This document shows positions 33,684 to 46,300 of a DNA stretch of 64,000 bases, piece by piece (positions within the stretch are counted from its first letter, which is position 1; each line of letters opens with the position of its first letter). The stretch spans positions 124,001 to 188,000 of the forward strand of contig AZLU01000015.1 of the NCBI GenBank assembly GCA_002224055.1, in the 5' to 3' direction. The notes beneath the pieces were generated by a model, which made no database searches, was not told where the DNA came from, and saw only the letters and a list, made by a program, of their open reading frames with translations. Source of the stretch: Pezizomycotina sp. ARF18. Taxonomy: Eukaryota > Ascomycota. The translations under genes and the position numbers were made by a program.

Positions 33684-36600
33684 TTCAGAGCTTCGCGTGC
33701 CTTGCCTTAAACACGGCCACCTTGTCTTCGTAGAACAGGATCTCGCGGTGCTTAACCCTAACCCTCTTGCTTTTCCCCTCGCTGCCCTCCGCCGGGCCAT
33801 CGCCATCGTCGTCCTTAGCTGCGTGGCTGCGGCGGCAGCCGCAGCGGCCTCCCCGTCGAGTAACTCCTGATCTTCCTCCGCCTCCTCCGCATCCTCCGTA
33901 TCGTCCGCCTCATCGTCGTCATCGTCATCGTCGTCATCTGCATCGTCATCGTTATCGTCATCGTCTCCGTCGTCATCGTCGTCGTCGTCATCGTCCGAAA
34001 CTCATTGTTGCCCGCCTGCGCGGCATTTCCGCCAGCAGCACCCGCCGTCGAAGCGTTCGCATTCGCGTTACCCGATCCGCTCGCCGACGAGCCGGACCCC
34101 GAGTTCGCGGCCGACTCATCGCTCTCCAGCAGCTCGAAGCACTTGTTCAGTATGCCCACGTAGCAAACGCCGCACTCAGGCCTGAGGGTGACTACATCCA
34201 CTATCTGCATCGCCATCTCTTCGGCCTGGCGCTCCGGGTTGTGCACGTCGCCGCCGGCAGAAATATAACGTGCGGGATATATAAGCTCCGGAGGCTCGTC
34301 ATCTCCGGCAGCCGCGTGAGGAAGAAGTGCCAGTCCTTGTAGTCGATCGCGAATCCGACTTCCTTTATATTTGGCATTCTCTCGGCGATGAAGGTCAGTG
34401 TCTCGCGGGTGAACCTCCACTTAGACTTGCGTGTCACTACTGTGGGGCCTGCGGTGCGTTCGGGCTTGGTGGCGGTGTTTCGGGGCTTTCTACGTATGAA
34501 TCAATGAGCACACGTCTGAGAGAAAGCCGGTGGCGTCTGAGCGGCAGAGCGGGATCGTGACCGTCGTAGTGGTGTACTCATTATCCTGGTGCTCCTGTAG
34601 GAAAAGGGTCTCGAGGGTGTTCGGAGCGAGCGTCTGACTAATGAAAGAGAGAAGGGCGGGAGAAACATTATCCGTGTGAAGCTTTTTCAGCTTGAGTTTG
34701 TAGTTCGGCACAGGTGGCGGGCCTGAAGGCGCTTTCGAAACAGCTGCACCGGTAGCAGATGAAGACGCCGGAGTAGCTTTATCCGTGATGGGGAACGGCG
34801 AGTACTTCCGACGCAACATCTTGAAGAGCTTGGAGTGATTTCCACAGCCTAGTAATGTCAGGCTAACAAGGCTCGTAAAATCGAAGGCCTTCGTCAGAAC
34901 TCGTGTCGACAAAGGCACCCTTTCTAACTCTAGCGTCTCCAGCTTCAGCTGCTTGCTTGCTAGGGGTTGCTCATCCGACGGTGACTCTGATGCTTGTTCA
35001 GACGGGGTCGCCGCACTAGTGGTTGTCGTGCCCGTAGCTGCCGTCGTTGTTGGAGGAGCTACAGTACCTGGTGCCGCGGTAGTAGCCTCAGCAGGCGTAC
35101 TTGTAGTTGTAACTTCTCCAGCCGTATTTGCAGGGCCAGTAGCTGGAGCAGCTTGCTCATTTGAACTTTGCACCGGCTGTGGCTGCGCCTGTCCCTGTGC
35201 CTGAGCCTGAGCTTGAGCCTGTTGGGCTTGTTGCTGTTGTTGTTGGCTTTGTAGAGCCGCCGCAAGCTGCTCTTGCGTGAGCGACTGGTTGCCCGTTGCT
35301 TGGGAGGCTGACGTCGCGGCGTTATCCCCGGGTGGTCTATTCGGCCGCCGCTTCACATCACACACCTTTCCAACCGCAATGCCCACTATCCCTCCTTCGC
35401 CCGCACCGTCTTGACTACTGCTGGCACTGTTCTCGTCGTCCAATACCCACTTTTTCGTTTGGGCATGGACGGCAACACCAAGTCGGAGTTCCCGTAGCGT
35501 CGAAAAGCTGTTCTCGATAGCTGTGGCAATCTCCCTCATGTACCTGACCTCATCGACATCGAGGGCACTGATGCTCCTGAGCTCCTTGAACCCACTGAAG
35601 CACGGTGACTCGACCCTCCTCGAAGGATCCTGCGACCCTACTACCTCGGTATGTGTGTTATCGTGCCACCGTACATGTACGTTCTTGACAGTCTTGAGCT
35701 CGTGTAGCGCCATCCAAACGTCGCGTAGTACACCGGTGGCATGTCCCAGTTGAACGTCTCCAGAGCTTCCATTTTGTATATGGCAAGGCTGACCAACGTT
35801 CCGAGCATCTTGCCGCCTTCTTTGCTAATTAGGTACTCGTTGACCCAATCCTTGGGTCCGTTGCCAAGCGAGAACTTCCGTATGTACCTAGCGTAGGAGT
35901 TCTTTGGCGACACCAACGTCGCAAGGCCATACGTGAGGGCGTCCACACCCGTTCGGTCGAATGGACGTTCATATCCGGCCACACGATGTCGAAGCGGGAG
36001 TATATGTGCGGTATGGCCAAGGCGTGCAGGGAAGAATGTGTGAGGGAGAGCGAGCATAGATCGGTAGTGTTTGTGACCTGCAGACAGATTAATGGTGGAG
36101 AAATTGTGTCGCAAGATATATCTGGACTCACCTCTCTGATAATCTCCCGTAACACATCCAAAGGTAAATCTATCAGGCGTAGCTTCTTCTTCCTATCCTT
36201 CTCTTCCTCGTCCCTTTTATCGGAGTCCTTCTTATCGACTTCCTTCTTGGCGGGCTTCTCTTCTTGTCTTTCGGTGCCTGGACAGGGACGGCCCTACCCT
36301 TCCCTTTCTCCGCCTTTTAGACTCCGGATCGACCTTCTCGTCCGGTTTTGTCACCTCTTCCAACTCCTCTTCATCTTCGCCTTCGTCGTTCTCGGGTCAA
36401 AGTCGGCCGGACATCGTCCTTATCCATACCACCGTCCCACTCGGCAGCCGTTAGCGAAGACGAAGGGCCAGGTTTCTGGCTCTTCTGGCTCGATCTAAAG
36501 TTGATATCGCCCTTCTCGGTATCGTCAGACTTCGATTCCGCGTCTGCGTCGTCAGTAGAAGCGGTCTTGTCATCGGCAGCGGCAGCTTGGTCTGCTGAAG

Positions 36601-36964
36601 GCGGCTCTAGAAAATTTAAATGGTTAAAAAATAAGTTAGTATAAATCCATCCCGCTCATCACCAAGAAAAAGGCTTCCGGAATCGGGTACAACCTTGGTT
36701 CGAGGGTAAGGCTCCGGTCATCGTCGTTGCTGGCTGTTCGGTACCCGTTGCGGCACTTAATGTCGCTTTGGTAGACTTTGTCGCATCGGCAAGGGATTCC
36801 CCGGGAGCGTCGGCGCTTGATGAAGCTGAGGAGCCTTCGGCAGCGGGACTGTCGGTCTGGGTCGCATGGCTTACCGTCTCCGGAGCAGCAGATGTGCCTG
36901 GGGAAGGGTCGGTAGGATTCGACGAGCTCGCCTGATTGCTGCTTGAACCGCATCCAGATTCCAT
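33684..36964 (-). CDS. F-box/LRR-like protein with long low-complexity regions
   Basis: The N-terminus (from 36964) is Ser/Pro/Thr-rich (MESGCGSSSNQASSSNPTD), then acidic/Lys-rich. An F-box-like domain follows: LPLDVLREII, then across an intron (36078-36131) TNTTDLCSLSLTHSSLHALA and IPHIYSRFDIVWPD. Leucine-rich stretches come next, such as FKELRSISALDVDEVRYM and SFSTLRELRLGV. A long Gln/Ala/Pro/Thr linker (about 34950-35300) interrupts them, then further LRR-like segments resume (TLLGCGNHSKLFKMLRRKYS, MTSLRSLYIPHVIFLP). An aspartate-rich tract (about 33905-34000) precedes the C-terminus VKHREILFYEDKVAVF, ending at 33684. F-box proteins supply substrates to SCF ubiquitin ligases. The substrate is unknown. 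Several single-base offsets and a second probable intron near 36610-36690 make exact exon limits uncertain. Confidence 0.7.
36078..36131 (-). other. Intron inside the F-box domain
   Basis: Donor GAGAG|GTGAGT and acceptor CTGCAG|GTCACA flank 54 bp. Splicing joins REIIRE to VTNTTDLCSL and completes an F-box-like domain. Confidence 0.7.
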
Positions 36965-38493
36965 GATGAGTGACAGTCGCTAGCTTTCGAAAGGCTCGGC
37001 GATTCGCTACCGGTTAAGAGAAAAAGACCTCAAAGGACCTATTCGAAGATGAACGCAAATAATCACGATGAAACGACGAAACGAGAGTTGGAGATCGATA
37101 GGCGTAGGATGAATAATGGTGAGGAATCCTTGCTTTGACAGGAAAGGAATGTCGAGAAAAGAAGCTGCTGGCAGAGACGGAGAGAAAAGGAGAGAGGCGG
37201 TGGGGGTTGGTGGGTGATGGTGGTGGCGGATTCCGGCTGCGATGTCGTGCTCGGCAGTGTGGGAACACAAGCAAGGGGGAGAGGACAAGAATAGGAAAAA
37301 CAAGGGATGAAAAACAGTAGATAAAAGCAAAGATAGGAAGGAGCCAAAGCGTTAAAAAAAATCCCACACACTAACGCTCTTAAGAGGGAGGGCAGCTTAT
37401 ATGAGGTACACGATAGAAAGAAATGCAGTAAAAGATTGATTGAAAAGAATACCCAGTTCCTGAGTACGAACGATGAACAGTTTTGTACTGTACTTGTAAC
37501 TTGTAGCAGGATAAAAAAAAAAGACGGATATGCGAAAACCGGAGGACAAGCAATTCAAAGGGGAAAAGCGAGGAGCTTAAAAAAAAAAAAAAAAAAATTT
37601 TTTTGGAGGCTCTGAAAGGTCATGTGACAGGGCGCTAAATAAGGTAATTCTTGTTTCGCGCTCGACCCCGTGCAATAGGTGCATATGCTTGTCTCGATAG
37701 CCTTGCGATATATGGAGTATAGTGGGTTCAAAATCCTTGATATAAGAATATTAGTGTTATTAATGATTCATAAGATGTCCCTTTGAATCTGAGCTCATAA
37801 TTCTTGATGTATTTGAAAGATGACTATTTTCTCGAAATATAAGAATGAAAAACCTGATATCGTTGTATTGCATTCATTGTCTAGAGTGCACTGAGGATAC
37901 CGAATTTTTAACATCTATAGGTTTCTACCTACAGCCTCGAATATTCCCTATGTTCTAGTCTTCCTTGTAAGCTCGTCCATTCAATGAGGTATTATTATTC
38001 GGCAGCCTTCTACACACCTATAGGATCTATTGCGTTGGAAAGAATCTTTTACCTTGCAAGAAACTAAACGGCAGCAAATGGTGTACACATGTATGTACAA
38101 GTCTGCATTGCTACTGCGTAAGTATTGACATGAGCTTCTATATACGTTAGGGATGCATGAGATGTGCAGCTAAGCGCCTCTTAGCGCCGCTGTGATTCCT
38201 ATTTGGCAACCTTTATGAGCTTGTGATTTGAGGCCGATGCAGTATTGAGGCTCGCGCGCAACGAATAGGATGTCGAGCCAATGAACGCAAGTTATACTAC
38301 AGCCTTGCTATCTCCGATGTAGGCATGGGATGTATTATAGAGGTAAGACAGTAGGATAGGATGAATTCGTATTTATATCTGGCTTGACTCCCACCAGGGC
38401 ATGCCTATGAGAAGACCATGATGAATCTCAAGATACTGTTTTATTTCAAAGGTAAATATAAAGCAGAGGTGAAAAGTATTAGCCTACGACGAG
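36965..38493. other. Upstream region of F-box gene and spacer
   Basis: The F-box promoter side includes purine-rich sequence and a run of 19 A followed by 7 T (37579-37604). From about 37800 the sequence resembles the upstream flank of the pseudogene copy at 42.4 kb. No gene is visible. Confidence 0.45.
38150..38340 (+). repeat. Duplicated upstream flank, copy 1
   Basis: Matches 42105-42270 in order: gatgtgcagcta versus ggtgtgcagctg, gatgcagtattgaggctcgcg versus gacgcagtattgatgttcgcg (21 positions, 3 differences), and agttatactac in both. The duplication therefore extended well beyond the coding region of the family at 38-43 kb. Confidence 0.6.
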
Positions 38494-39360
38494 TTGCAAT
38501 ATGGAGAACATACGCTTTATCTACGACGTTCTCGGAATGGCCAAGCGTACAGTAATCTGCCGTCTTGCACTATCGGCAGCCAAGGTAAAACCATTGTCGA
38601 CAGCCACCTGTGGCCAATCGAACAGTACGGATATTCTCTCGGGGTAAACGATCTGGAAATCGAGAATGCTCTCCATTTAGGTACGGGTTTTGAAGATCTG
38701 CTTGTGGTCCTGCTAGAGCCATGCGGGAGGGAATGGATTAATTCTTTCGAAGAACTTGTCGAGGAAGATGGGGAAAATACCTCCACCTGCGTGAACGACG
38801 CTCTCAAGTTTGCCTTCAAGGGTCGGCGCGATATATATAATACAAGCGTCATCGACATTCGTTCGTTTCGACCCGATCACCGCCGACGTAAAGAGTCAGT
38901 GACCGAACGGGCAGAGAACGACAGCGAAGCTTACACCGCATTTGTCGACGCTGTATATCTCAAACAGCCGAAAGTGGTCATCGTCTGTCAGTGTGACAGG
39001 GATGGAATACAGAATGGCATGCCCAAGGTTTCTGCTCTTCCGTTGCAACAAGTGGGAAGCTCTTTGGAGGGTTAGTAGGAGATAAGAACCCCGCTACTGG
39101 GGATATCGAGAATGGGCACCAAATGACGATCGTCAAGAGCTTTCACCCTTCTTACTTTCGCAGGGCGAAAGATGTACCGAGGTCCGTACAGCAAGCACGG
39201 CGGGAACTATTCAGGGCGACGTTGTGGTTGCTGCAAACGAACTGGCTGGGAGGAGGTTACAGGCACAGGTCTAAATAATCTCAGATCCAAAGCGCTAGCG
39301 TTAGAGAATGAAGCCGATGGACTTATCGATGCCTTTGCGGCTTTGCGCACGACTGATTAA
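38494..39360 (+). CDS. Uncharacterised fungal family, copy 1
   Basis: The protein contains SLGVNDLEIENALHLGTGFE, DLLVVLLEP, the block FAFKGRRDIYNTSVIDIRSF, KQPKVVIVCQCDRDG and, after one frame offset, GHQMTIVKSFHPSYF. After further offsets it has VVVAANELAGRRL and GLNNLRSKALALENEADG, ending near 39360. The same ordered blocks occur at 40009-40846 and 42451-43334, so they define a family. I recall similar hypothetical proteins in Pezizomycotina with no assigned function. A hydrophobic strand ending in Cys/His-Cys-Asp and a later FHPSYF motif might suggest an alpha/beta enzyme fold. A link to uracil-DNA glycosylases is only a guess. The start codon is uncertain. Confidence 0.6.
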
Positions 39361-40008
39361 GTGGGATGAATTGCCAACACTTAATCATCTTAGGCAAGCG
39401 CTGCGCAATCTGTAACGCGGAGGGATTCACGCACTACCGGTTGACAATATTCGAAAAAGGGAGTTTGGTCGAGACTAAGTTGCTAAAGTCATATTTGCCC
39501 GTTGCGGTAGATATAACCGCTGGCTCATGTCTACATATTGCTCATTGCTTAGATAGTTGTTGAAAGGATGGACTTGCTTACATATTTTTCGATCCAATCC
39601 CCTTTCTTATTCATTCGTTCATTTAGTCGTTCTGGCAAGAGAGACTTCTGTATTTCAAAGCTTTTTAAAACAATAATTCTCCTTACTTTCCCAACTATTT
39701 CTCACTTCTATAGGTCATTTCAAAGTAAACATAGTACTGCTAACATTATGGTAGTCTAGCTTGCGTATATAAATATTACCGCTTAATAATTTTTGCTTTG
39801 TGAATACATTGACTCTATTTGAAGTTAAATACATGCCCATTTCTGGTTACTATATCGCCGCACAGTATAGTCTCGATCAAACTTTCCTCTAATGACCAAA
39901 CGATGCTTCGGATTCCACGCAATTTGCGACCGGCAATCCCTGGAATGTGCGTATGTGAACATCCCGAGTTCACACCCAAAACTCCAATGGTACGCGAAGT
40001 CTTAGGTT
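39361..40008. other. Spacer between family copies 1 and 2
   Basis: About 650 bp lie between the converging copies. There are short frames on both strands, none with family blocks or other features. Confidence 0.5.
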
Positions 40009-40846
40009 TCAATATCTACGAAACATGTTTCTGAACGATTCCCTTCTGCTCGCCTCGATGTCAGCCTTGAGAGTGTATACTCCATTGCCCACGAAACGGC
40101 GACCAACGAGCTCGTTCGCCGCAATCACGAACGTAGCCTCGAATAGGAACCTCAAAAGTTCCGCAATCTCCTCATCTTCCTTCCAGAGGAACTGCCCCGG
40201 TGGAAGCTCTTGATAACTGTCGTTTCGTGGCCATTGGGCATCGTCCACCTCTGTCGGGACCCAATTTGATCCTTCGACGAACACAGCATCCTCTCCATGC
40301 CGTTGTCTACCCCCTCCCAGTCGCAATGGCAGACGAGAATAACCTTTGGTTTGAGTTCGTTTAAAGTTCTGTTAAGCACGGCATAGGCTTTCCTGTCGTT
40401 TTCCAACATTGTTTTTTTGCCGTGGATACTGGCATCATCCTCTCTTTGGGAACGCGGCCGCAACGGTCGACTATCTAAAACCACGGTATTGAAAATATCG
40501 CGCTGGTTCTTGAAGGCGTATCCGAGAGTCTCGTGTACAGCGTTTAAGGTGTTATCGACTTCAGACTCCAAAATGTCACAAACTCATCCTCGGACTCCCT
40601 TTCACTGGGCTCCTGGAGTATGATAACCAGGTCGCCAGACCCAATCGCTAACTCTAGGCAGTTATCTATCTCCAAATCGGTAGCGTCGATCGACCGACCG
40701 TGTTCTAATAGCGCTTGCAGGTGAACTTTGGTGGCAGGTCCTCCTCGGCTGCGGACAACACAGTCGTCGAGATTATGTTCCGAGGTATACCTGCTGACCT
40801 GTTCGATGTTAAAGGCTATCTCGTTTGCGTTGTATCTGTTTGCCAT
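40009..40846 (-). CDS. Uncharacterised fungal family, copy 2
   Basis: This is the best-preserved member. It starts MANRYNANEIAFNIEQVSRY at 40846. Blocks in order are DCVVRSRGGPATKVHLQALL, DATDLEIDNCLELAIGSGDL, VIILQEP, LGYAFKNQRDIFNTVVLDSR and LKPKVILVCHCDWEGVDNGM. They continue with GHETTVIKSFHPGQFLWKED and ATFVIAANELVGRRFVGNGV. Two single-base offsets split it, one at TTTT (about 40573) and one at CCGGGG (about 40197-40204). Both lie in short homopolymers, and the protein is otherwise coherent, so it may be functional. No signal peptide or membrane segment is present, so a cytosolic or nuclear location is expected. It lies in opposite orientation to the two other copies. Confidence 0.7.
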
Positions 40847-42104
40847 CCTGGATGAGCCCGGCCGTACTGAGGAGAATATCAAAACCTGCTCTCTTTCCTT
40901 TTTTTTAAAAAAAAAAATAAATAAATAATAATCGTTCAATGAAGTAAACGTTTCTCGTAGCTACCAGCGCTGGATAGAACAATAGAGTCATCCGCCATCT
41001 TATAATAAAAAGGTGCGGGAAACGAGGCTGGCCGGCTGTAGGCTTCAAAAAATTCCTACCATTCTCATTCGTTGATTTGTATCCCTGCGTCTCCACTTAA
41101 TCACAAGCCCGAGCAAGCAAACGCCGAGGCCATTTGCCGCGCTTGAATGTCTGCGCGAAGCTGAAAGGGCAACCTCTGGTATTGGTAAGTAACACTTTGT
41201 ACGCCACCGTCCCGTCAATGCCGCAAGGGATCAATCGCTTCTATTGTCTCCATATTGAATAATCGTTCTTATTTGATTTATAACTTCCTTTACCAAGCGT
41301 AGACGGCTTAGCAGTAGTATCTCAATAGCTTTACCTCGCGTTTATAAGTAGTATTTATTACCCTACGAGCTTTCCCCTTCTTTTGTTTTATTTCGTTTGG
41401 AGCGGTGACTATAGAACAAGATATTCGAAAAAAAGAAAGCTATAGTATTTTGTATACCTCCGTCATCCAGGTCAATAGCTTTATGACTACCTTTAATGAC
41501 TAGATTTTCCGACATATCATTACCTGATCCATGACTCATGAAGCTCTTTGCATGCATTTGAACTCAGTAGCCTACTGCGTTCGAGAATTACTTCTTCCGT
41601 TAAAATTTCAGAACAAATAACTAGTTCTATTGGTCTGTATTCAGGCGTGCTTGCGGTCGACGGCCTCCTAACTTCGATAAGTTTCCCTTTACCATACCAA
41701 AGATTCCATATAATACGACGCTTTGATCTTCCTCATGCATTCGATGGTAGATTTCATTAAGCTTCTCTGGCCGTAGTATCTGTTACGGTAAAAAGACGTA
41801 TTGTCCTGTAAAAAAATAACGAGCAACTAGTAATATACAGTATAACACCACGAATACTAGATAAGAGCCAGCTCTTGCAAACAAATCCCCACTTATATTA
41901 CACCTATTACAAATCCTGTGCTGTAAGCCTGATGCAAGTGACCAATTTCTATCTTACAACGAGTTTTTATACAAAAGACTACAGTGCATTGACTAGAATG
42001 CCCCGGCTGCCCTTTGTCATTTTCGAGTGTACAAGTTGCGTAACGTATTGACCCGAATTTCCATATACAGCCTCGAGTCTCCACATATCGAGCCAGAAGT
42101 ACCC
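40847..42104. other. Upstream region of copy 2, no gene seen
   Basis: This is the promoter side of copy 2 and a spacer. The frame at 41548-41760 has no recognisable feature. Confidence 0.45.
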
Positions 42105-42270
42105 TGAGGTGTGCAGCTGAGTGCTAATATAATTCACCTCTTTGACATTTTTTTCATGGGCTTATAAATTGGATACAGACGCAGTATTGATGTTCGCGCT
42201 TAAGCGAATAGGAACCTCGCACCGCTAAATACAGTTATACTACTTGCAGCCTTGTCAATGCAATATAGGG
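42105..42270 (+). repeat. Duplicated upstream flank, copy 2
   Basis: This is the partner of 38150-38340, with the same order of short conserved words and the same orientation, lying about 200-350 bp before the pseudogene copy. Confidence 0.6.
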
Positions 42271-42450
42271 TACAGAATAAAAAAAGAGGTGGAGTAGATA
42301 CAAAGGGAGAATATGGGTATATTTTATATATGTATCTAGCCCTATCTCTAGCAAATTGTATAAATGGTAAAAATATGTTAAGCCTTAGTATTAGAACTCT
42401 ATTTTTCAAAAATCCAAAGAAACTTAACCTATTATAGTTATATCTCCTAA

Positions 42451-43334
42451 ATGGCAAAGGTATCCTTCGACTGCGAGCTGCTTAAAGACGGCTATATAGA
42501 GAGTTCTCTGTTTGAATGTACTATTGGAATTTGAGGTGCCAGAATTGTTAGTAGCCACTTAACCCCGATTTTAGAGAATGGACGATCTATGGGCCAATAG
42601 CCGCGAGCTTCAAAACTGCCTATCATTAAATACTGGTTATGATGACATCGTCGTGATCCTACTAGAACCGAGCGGAAGGGAATATAAGCACACCTTCTAG
42701 GAAATCCTCGGAATCCCCGGCGGGAAAAAGAGGATAATACCTTAACGCGCATTAACATGGCTCTGAAATAAGTTTCAAAAAAAACGGGATACATATAACA
42801 CTATAGTTATGTATATTTGCCCTTTTAGATGTCTTTGGCGATGACGTAAGGACCCGGAGGGCTGGGAAAGGATGAGAACGATGGAGAAGTGTATGATGTG
42901 TTTCTGAACGGTTCTGCCGACTAAGGCCGAAGGTGGTCCTAGTATGCCAATGCGACCAGAAAGGAATTATAAATGCATGCCGGAAGCACTATGTTCGGGC
43001 GTCTCAGCGAGTGGGAATCTTGTGGTGCGGCCATGATAACGGCCACAGCTTCACCACTGTACAGAGTTTTCATCCGTCTTACTTCTTAAGGGCCGATGAC
43101 GAAACCCAGACGACTCGAAACGCGCGGTGGTTCCTCTGGCTGGCCACATTCGTGGTCGCCGCTAATAAGCTTGCTGGACGAAAGGTTACAGGCAAAGGGA
43201 TATCGACACTCATTTCGCTGGCATTGGGGCCCCAGATACTCCCGCCTATACCTCAATCAATTGGCAGCACCCCCAGCTCTCAAAGCAAGGAAGATGACGA
43301 ACTCGTCCTTGATTTTAAAGGTCTCGGTATTTAA
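42451..43334 (+). pseudogene. Uncharacterised fungal family, copy 3 (decayed)
   Basis: From an ATG at 42451 the frame encodes MAKVSFDCELLKDGYIESSL and FECTIGI, then meets a stop. The family block SSHLTPILENGRSMG follows, again with a stop. Further family segments continue in broken form. The last third stays open: MVLVCQCDQKGI, FTTVQSFHPSYFLRADDETQ and ATFVVAANKLAGRKVTGKGI, ending FKGLGI at 43334. Copies 1 and 2 show only frame offsets, whereas this copy has several in-frame stops and lost blocks. I therefore read it as a true pseudogene. Its upstream flank is shared with copy 1, so copies 1 and 3 come from one segmental duplication. Confidence 0.65.
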
Positions 43335-46300
43335 CGAATATAAACGGGGTATTTGTGGTCACTTTTGTCTGTAAAGCTTTGTGGATATTAGTACTACTAT
43401 TATCCTCACACTCTAGAGTATACTAGAGCTTTCGAATATTGAACTTTTCGATTTAGTTCGATGGAAGATAGCAGTTTGTTTGATATTAAATTGCTTCAAA
43501 ATTACTTGGGTTATTCGATACTTCGCAGTGACCCGAGACGGATATGGTTTCAAGATTGTTCACCACTTGTTAGAGGGATAACATACTGGATATATTTGAT
43601 CCATCCCTCTGTAGCTACACCTATCCATTTGTTTCTTGACTCTTTTATTTTCTTTATTTATTTATTTATTTAAATTTTTTTTTTTTTTTTTTTTTTTTTT
43701 GCGGACTAAAAACAATACTTTTAGTACTATTTCCCTAACTATGCAACTAGATTTACTTCTAATACTACAGTAACTGTAACAACAAATAAAACGCAAGGAC
43801 TAATTAATCTTCTACCTGAATCTTATAACAAAACAACTTCCAGAACTTGCTTGAGCTGGTAAAGGGATTGGTCCGATGATCCAGTGTCTTGAAACCCTCT
43901 AAAATAGTAGTATTTCGACTCTTGCCGGTTTCCTCTCACTTCCGTCTATCGATTTAATGCGAGTAAAATCAATTACTGCTTAATTAGTAGCCCTATACAT
44001 TATTGGCACATCGACATTTCGATATTTCTATGAATTCATTATTGATCTCTTTCGTCAATAAAGGGTAGGCGTGCAGCTTTTCTATGAATTGTTTATCGTG
44101 AGAACCAGGTCGAAATTGCGCGGCAGCATATAGTAATGTAGCAGTCATTAAACCGTCAACAAAGCTCATCATCCATAAAAAATAGTCCGGAAAACAGGCC
44201 AAAGGGTTTGGCAAAAAAAAAACATAGAACACTCTTATTCTCGATGGTGCAATGATGAATAACAAGTGAGGAATAGAAACGAGGAAAAAAGAATAGAAGC
44301 AGCGAAAAGAAACGTTCGAAATCCGAGGTTTTATCATAAACTATACGACATGCACGATGAAGCACGCGTTCCTATTCAAATGGGCGAACAGTCCTGCCAG
44401 CGGCGATAGACGCACTTCCGTCTACAGTTAGTTAATGGTTTTTCTGATGTTTATTCTGGACGCTCCTTGGAACTCCTGTTTAAACGGAAGTAGCATATTA
44501 TATAAATCAATCCTCTTGATACAGTATCAGGTATTGATATTCATCGTAAACAAGTCCATACAATTATCGGCCATCAATTCTGTTACCAGCACAACGCCAA
44601 CTATCATAATAAATTTCGCTCCCTCGATCAAGGATAGATTTTTTGGTCTTGAAAATCGACACCAAGAATTATAATAAGGAGAGTTAAAGAAATTAGGTTG
44701 TGAGGTCGCATGAACACCTAGCTAATCTGATAACCAGTATTTTGCGCTCGAAGCGATGTCGAGGAGTGAAGGCATATATGAGTAGAGACAAGATCTATTT
44801 ACCTATATTTCGCAACTATTGAGCTCTGCAGCTTACTGCCATTCCCGAAGTTGGAAGATGCGGAAATCTTGCTAAATACCTTGAGATCGTGTTGAGTGTA
44901 GCAAGCCTTCCGATTCTCGCTCATAGTAGAGGTTGGATAAAATGTAATCCTTATAACACTCACGCGAGATCTTGCGCAATGATGGTTCTTAACACTCGTC
45001 CCTCGATTTTTCACCTCCCCTCGGCAGCTACGGAGATTCCCGTACATCAGTATTAACACCAGGCTTAGTCTCGCCCGGTTAACATAAAATCTTTTATCTT
45101 GCGGTTTTAAAAGATCTAGATTATATGATATTGGAAAGAATGCCTTAGGCGGACCTTGCTCTGCGATGCATCCAGTATCGACTTGGGTTAGGAGAACGCA
45201 TATCACAAACTAACGTTCACTTTCAGCGAGTATCGGTATCATTAAGCACCTAACGTTGTTTCATGATGCATCTGGAATCCTCTTCACGTGAATTAGTATT
45301 CGAATTCATGAAATTAAAACTCGATCGCGTAACCGAGGAATATAGTTTTTGTAATTCCATTTTTAGAAACGTCATTCTCCAAATATCGATTTCGAGGGAA
45401 ACAACTTCGATGGCAGTCACAACTTTCGAGCCCGTACAAGATTGTGTGATGATAAGACGAGCAGAATTAACGAGCTGGATAAGATACGCTTCTAATGCAT
45501 GGGTAGTTTAGGACCATAGGAAAGGTTACTATAGACTGACCGCTCAAAGCTTTTACAGCTATCAACGGTAGCTCCAATTTTACATTCGTAGCATAAGCTG
45601 AATGATATAATCTATCATCAATACGAAAACCTGAGGTACCGAAACAAGTACCTACCTACGCTCGCCCGATAAATTTCTAAGGAAATAATAAAAAAAAACC
45701 CTCTTCACCTCGAAGCCTTTCACCAAGGGGGAAAAAACGAACGAAACTCACCGTGGGCCACTAAGGTCCATAACCTATCTAAAGGCTCAGACGAGCGGAT
45801 CTGATCACCATAAGTAAACACACAGCTCCGCAGGGTTATCAACCGACAGTGAAAATTTCGCAGGGTGGAGGGAAGGAAAGAAATAGCGTCGATGCGCAGT
45901 CGTGAAATGAGATCCTCGACGTCCGCTGTCACATACTCCACTGCCCACCTGACCTTGTTCGCCGGCAACACATCCGATATATTCTCAGGAGACCCGACAA
46001 GATGTAAAACATTCTCCACATACTGAAGAGAACAATCCCGATAATAGTACCGCTTCGTAAACCGCAATGTGCCGCATTTCGTATATCGTCATGCAAGTCC
46101 GCCCATTGTCAGCATCTCGACTTCGTCAGATACTACTTCCTAACGTTCTTCCGTTCACGACATAGATCCTACAAAGCATATGCGAGGGCCAGAACTCCAA
46201 GATATCAGCCAATTGTAATTCACTATCAAAACGCCACAGATCAGTACCTCCTGGCCGATACTGTAGTACATTCAATGGTCGAAGGAAGAATGATACATTG

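Noticed and set aside
33751-33766. Telomere-like TTAACCCTAACCCTC
   Set aside because: It lies inside the C-terminal coding part of the F-box gene (encoding VRVKH and neighbours) and is not repeated, so it is not a telomeric tract.
33767-34342. Arg/His/Pro-rich plus-strand frame
   Set aside because: It is the antisense of the aspartate-rich and Ser/Asn-rich C-terminal region of the F-box gene.
38494-43334. Uracil-DNA glycosylase assignment for the triplicated family
   Set aside because: The FHPSYF motif only loosely recalls the HPSP motif of that superfamily, and I cannot see the other catalytic motifs, so the function is left open.
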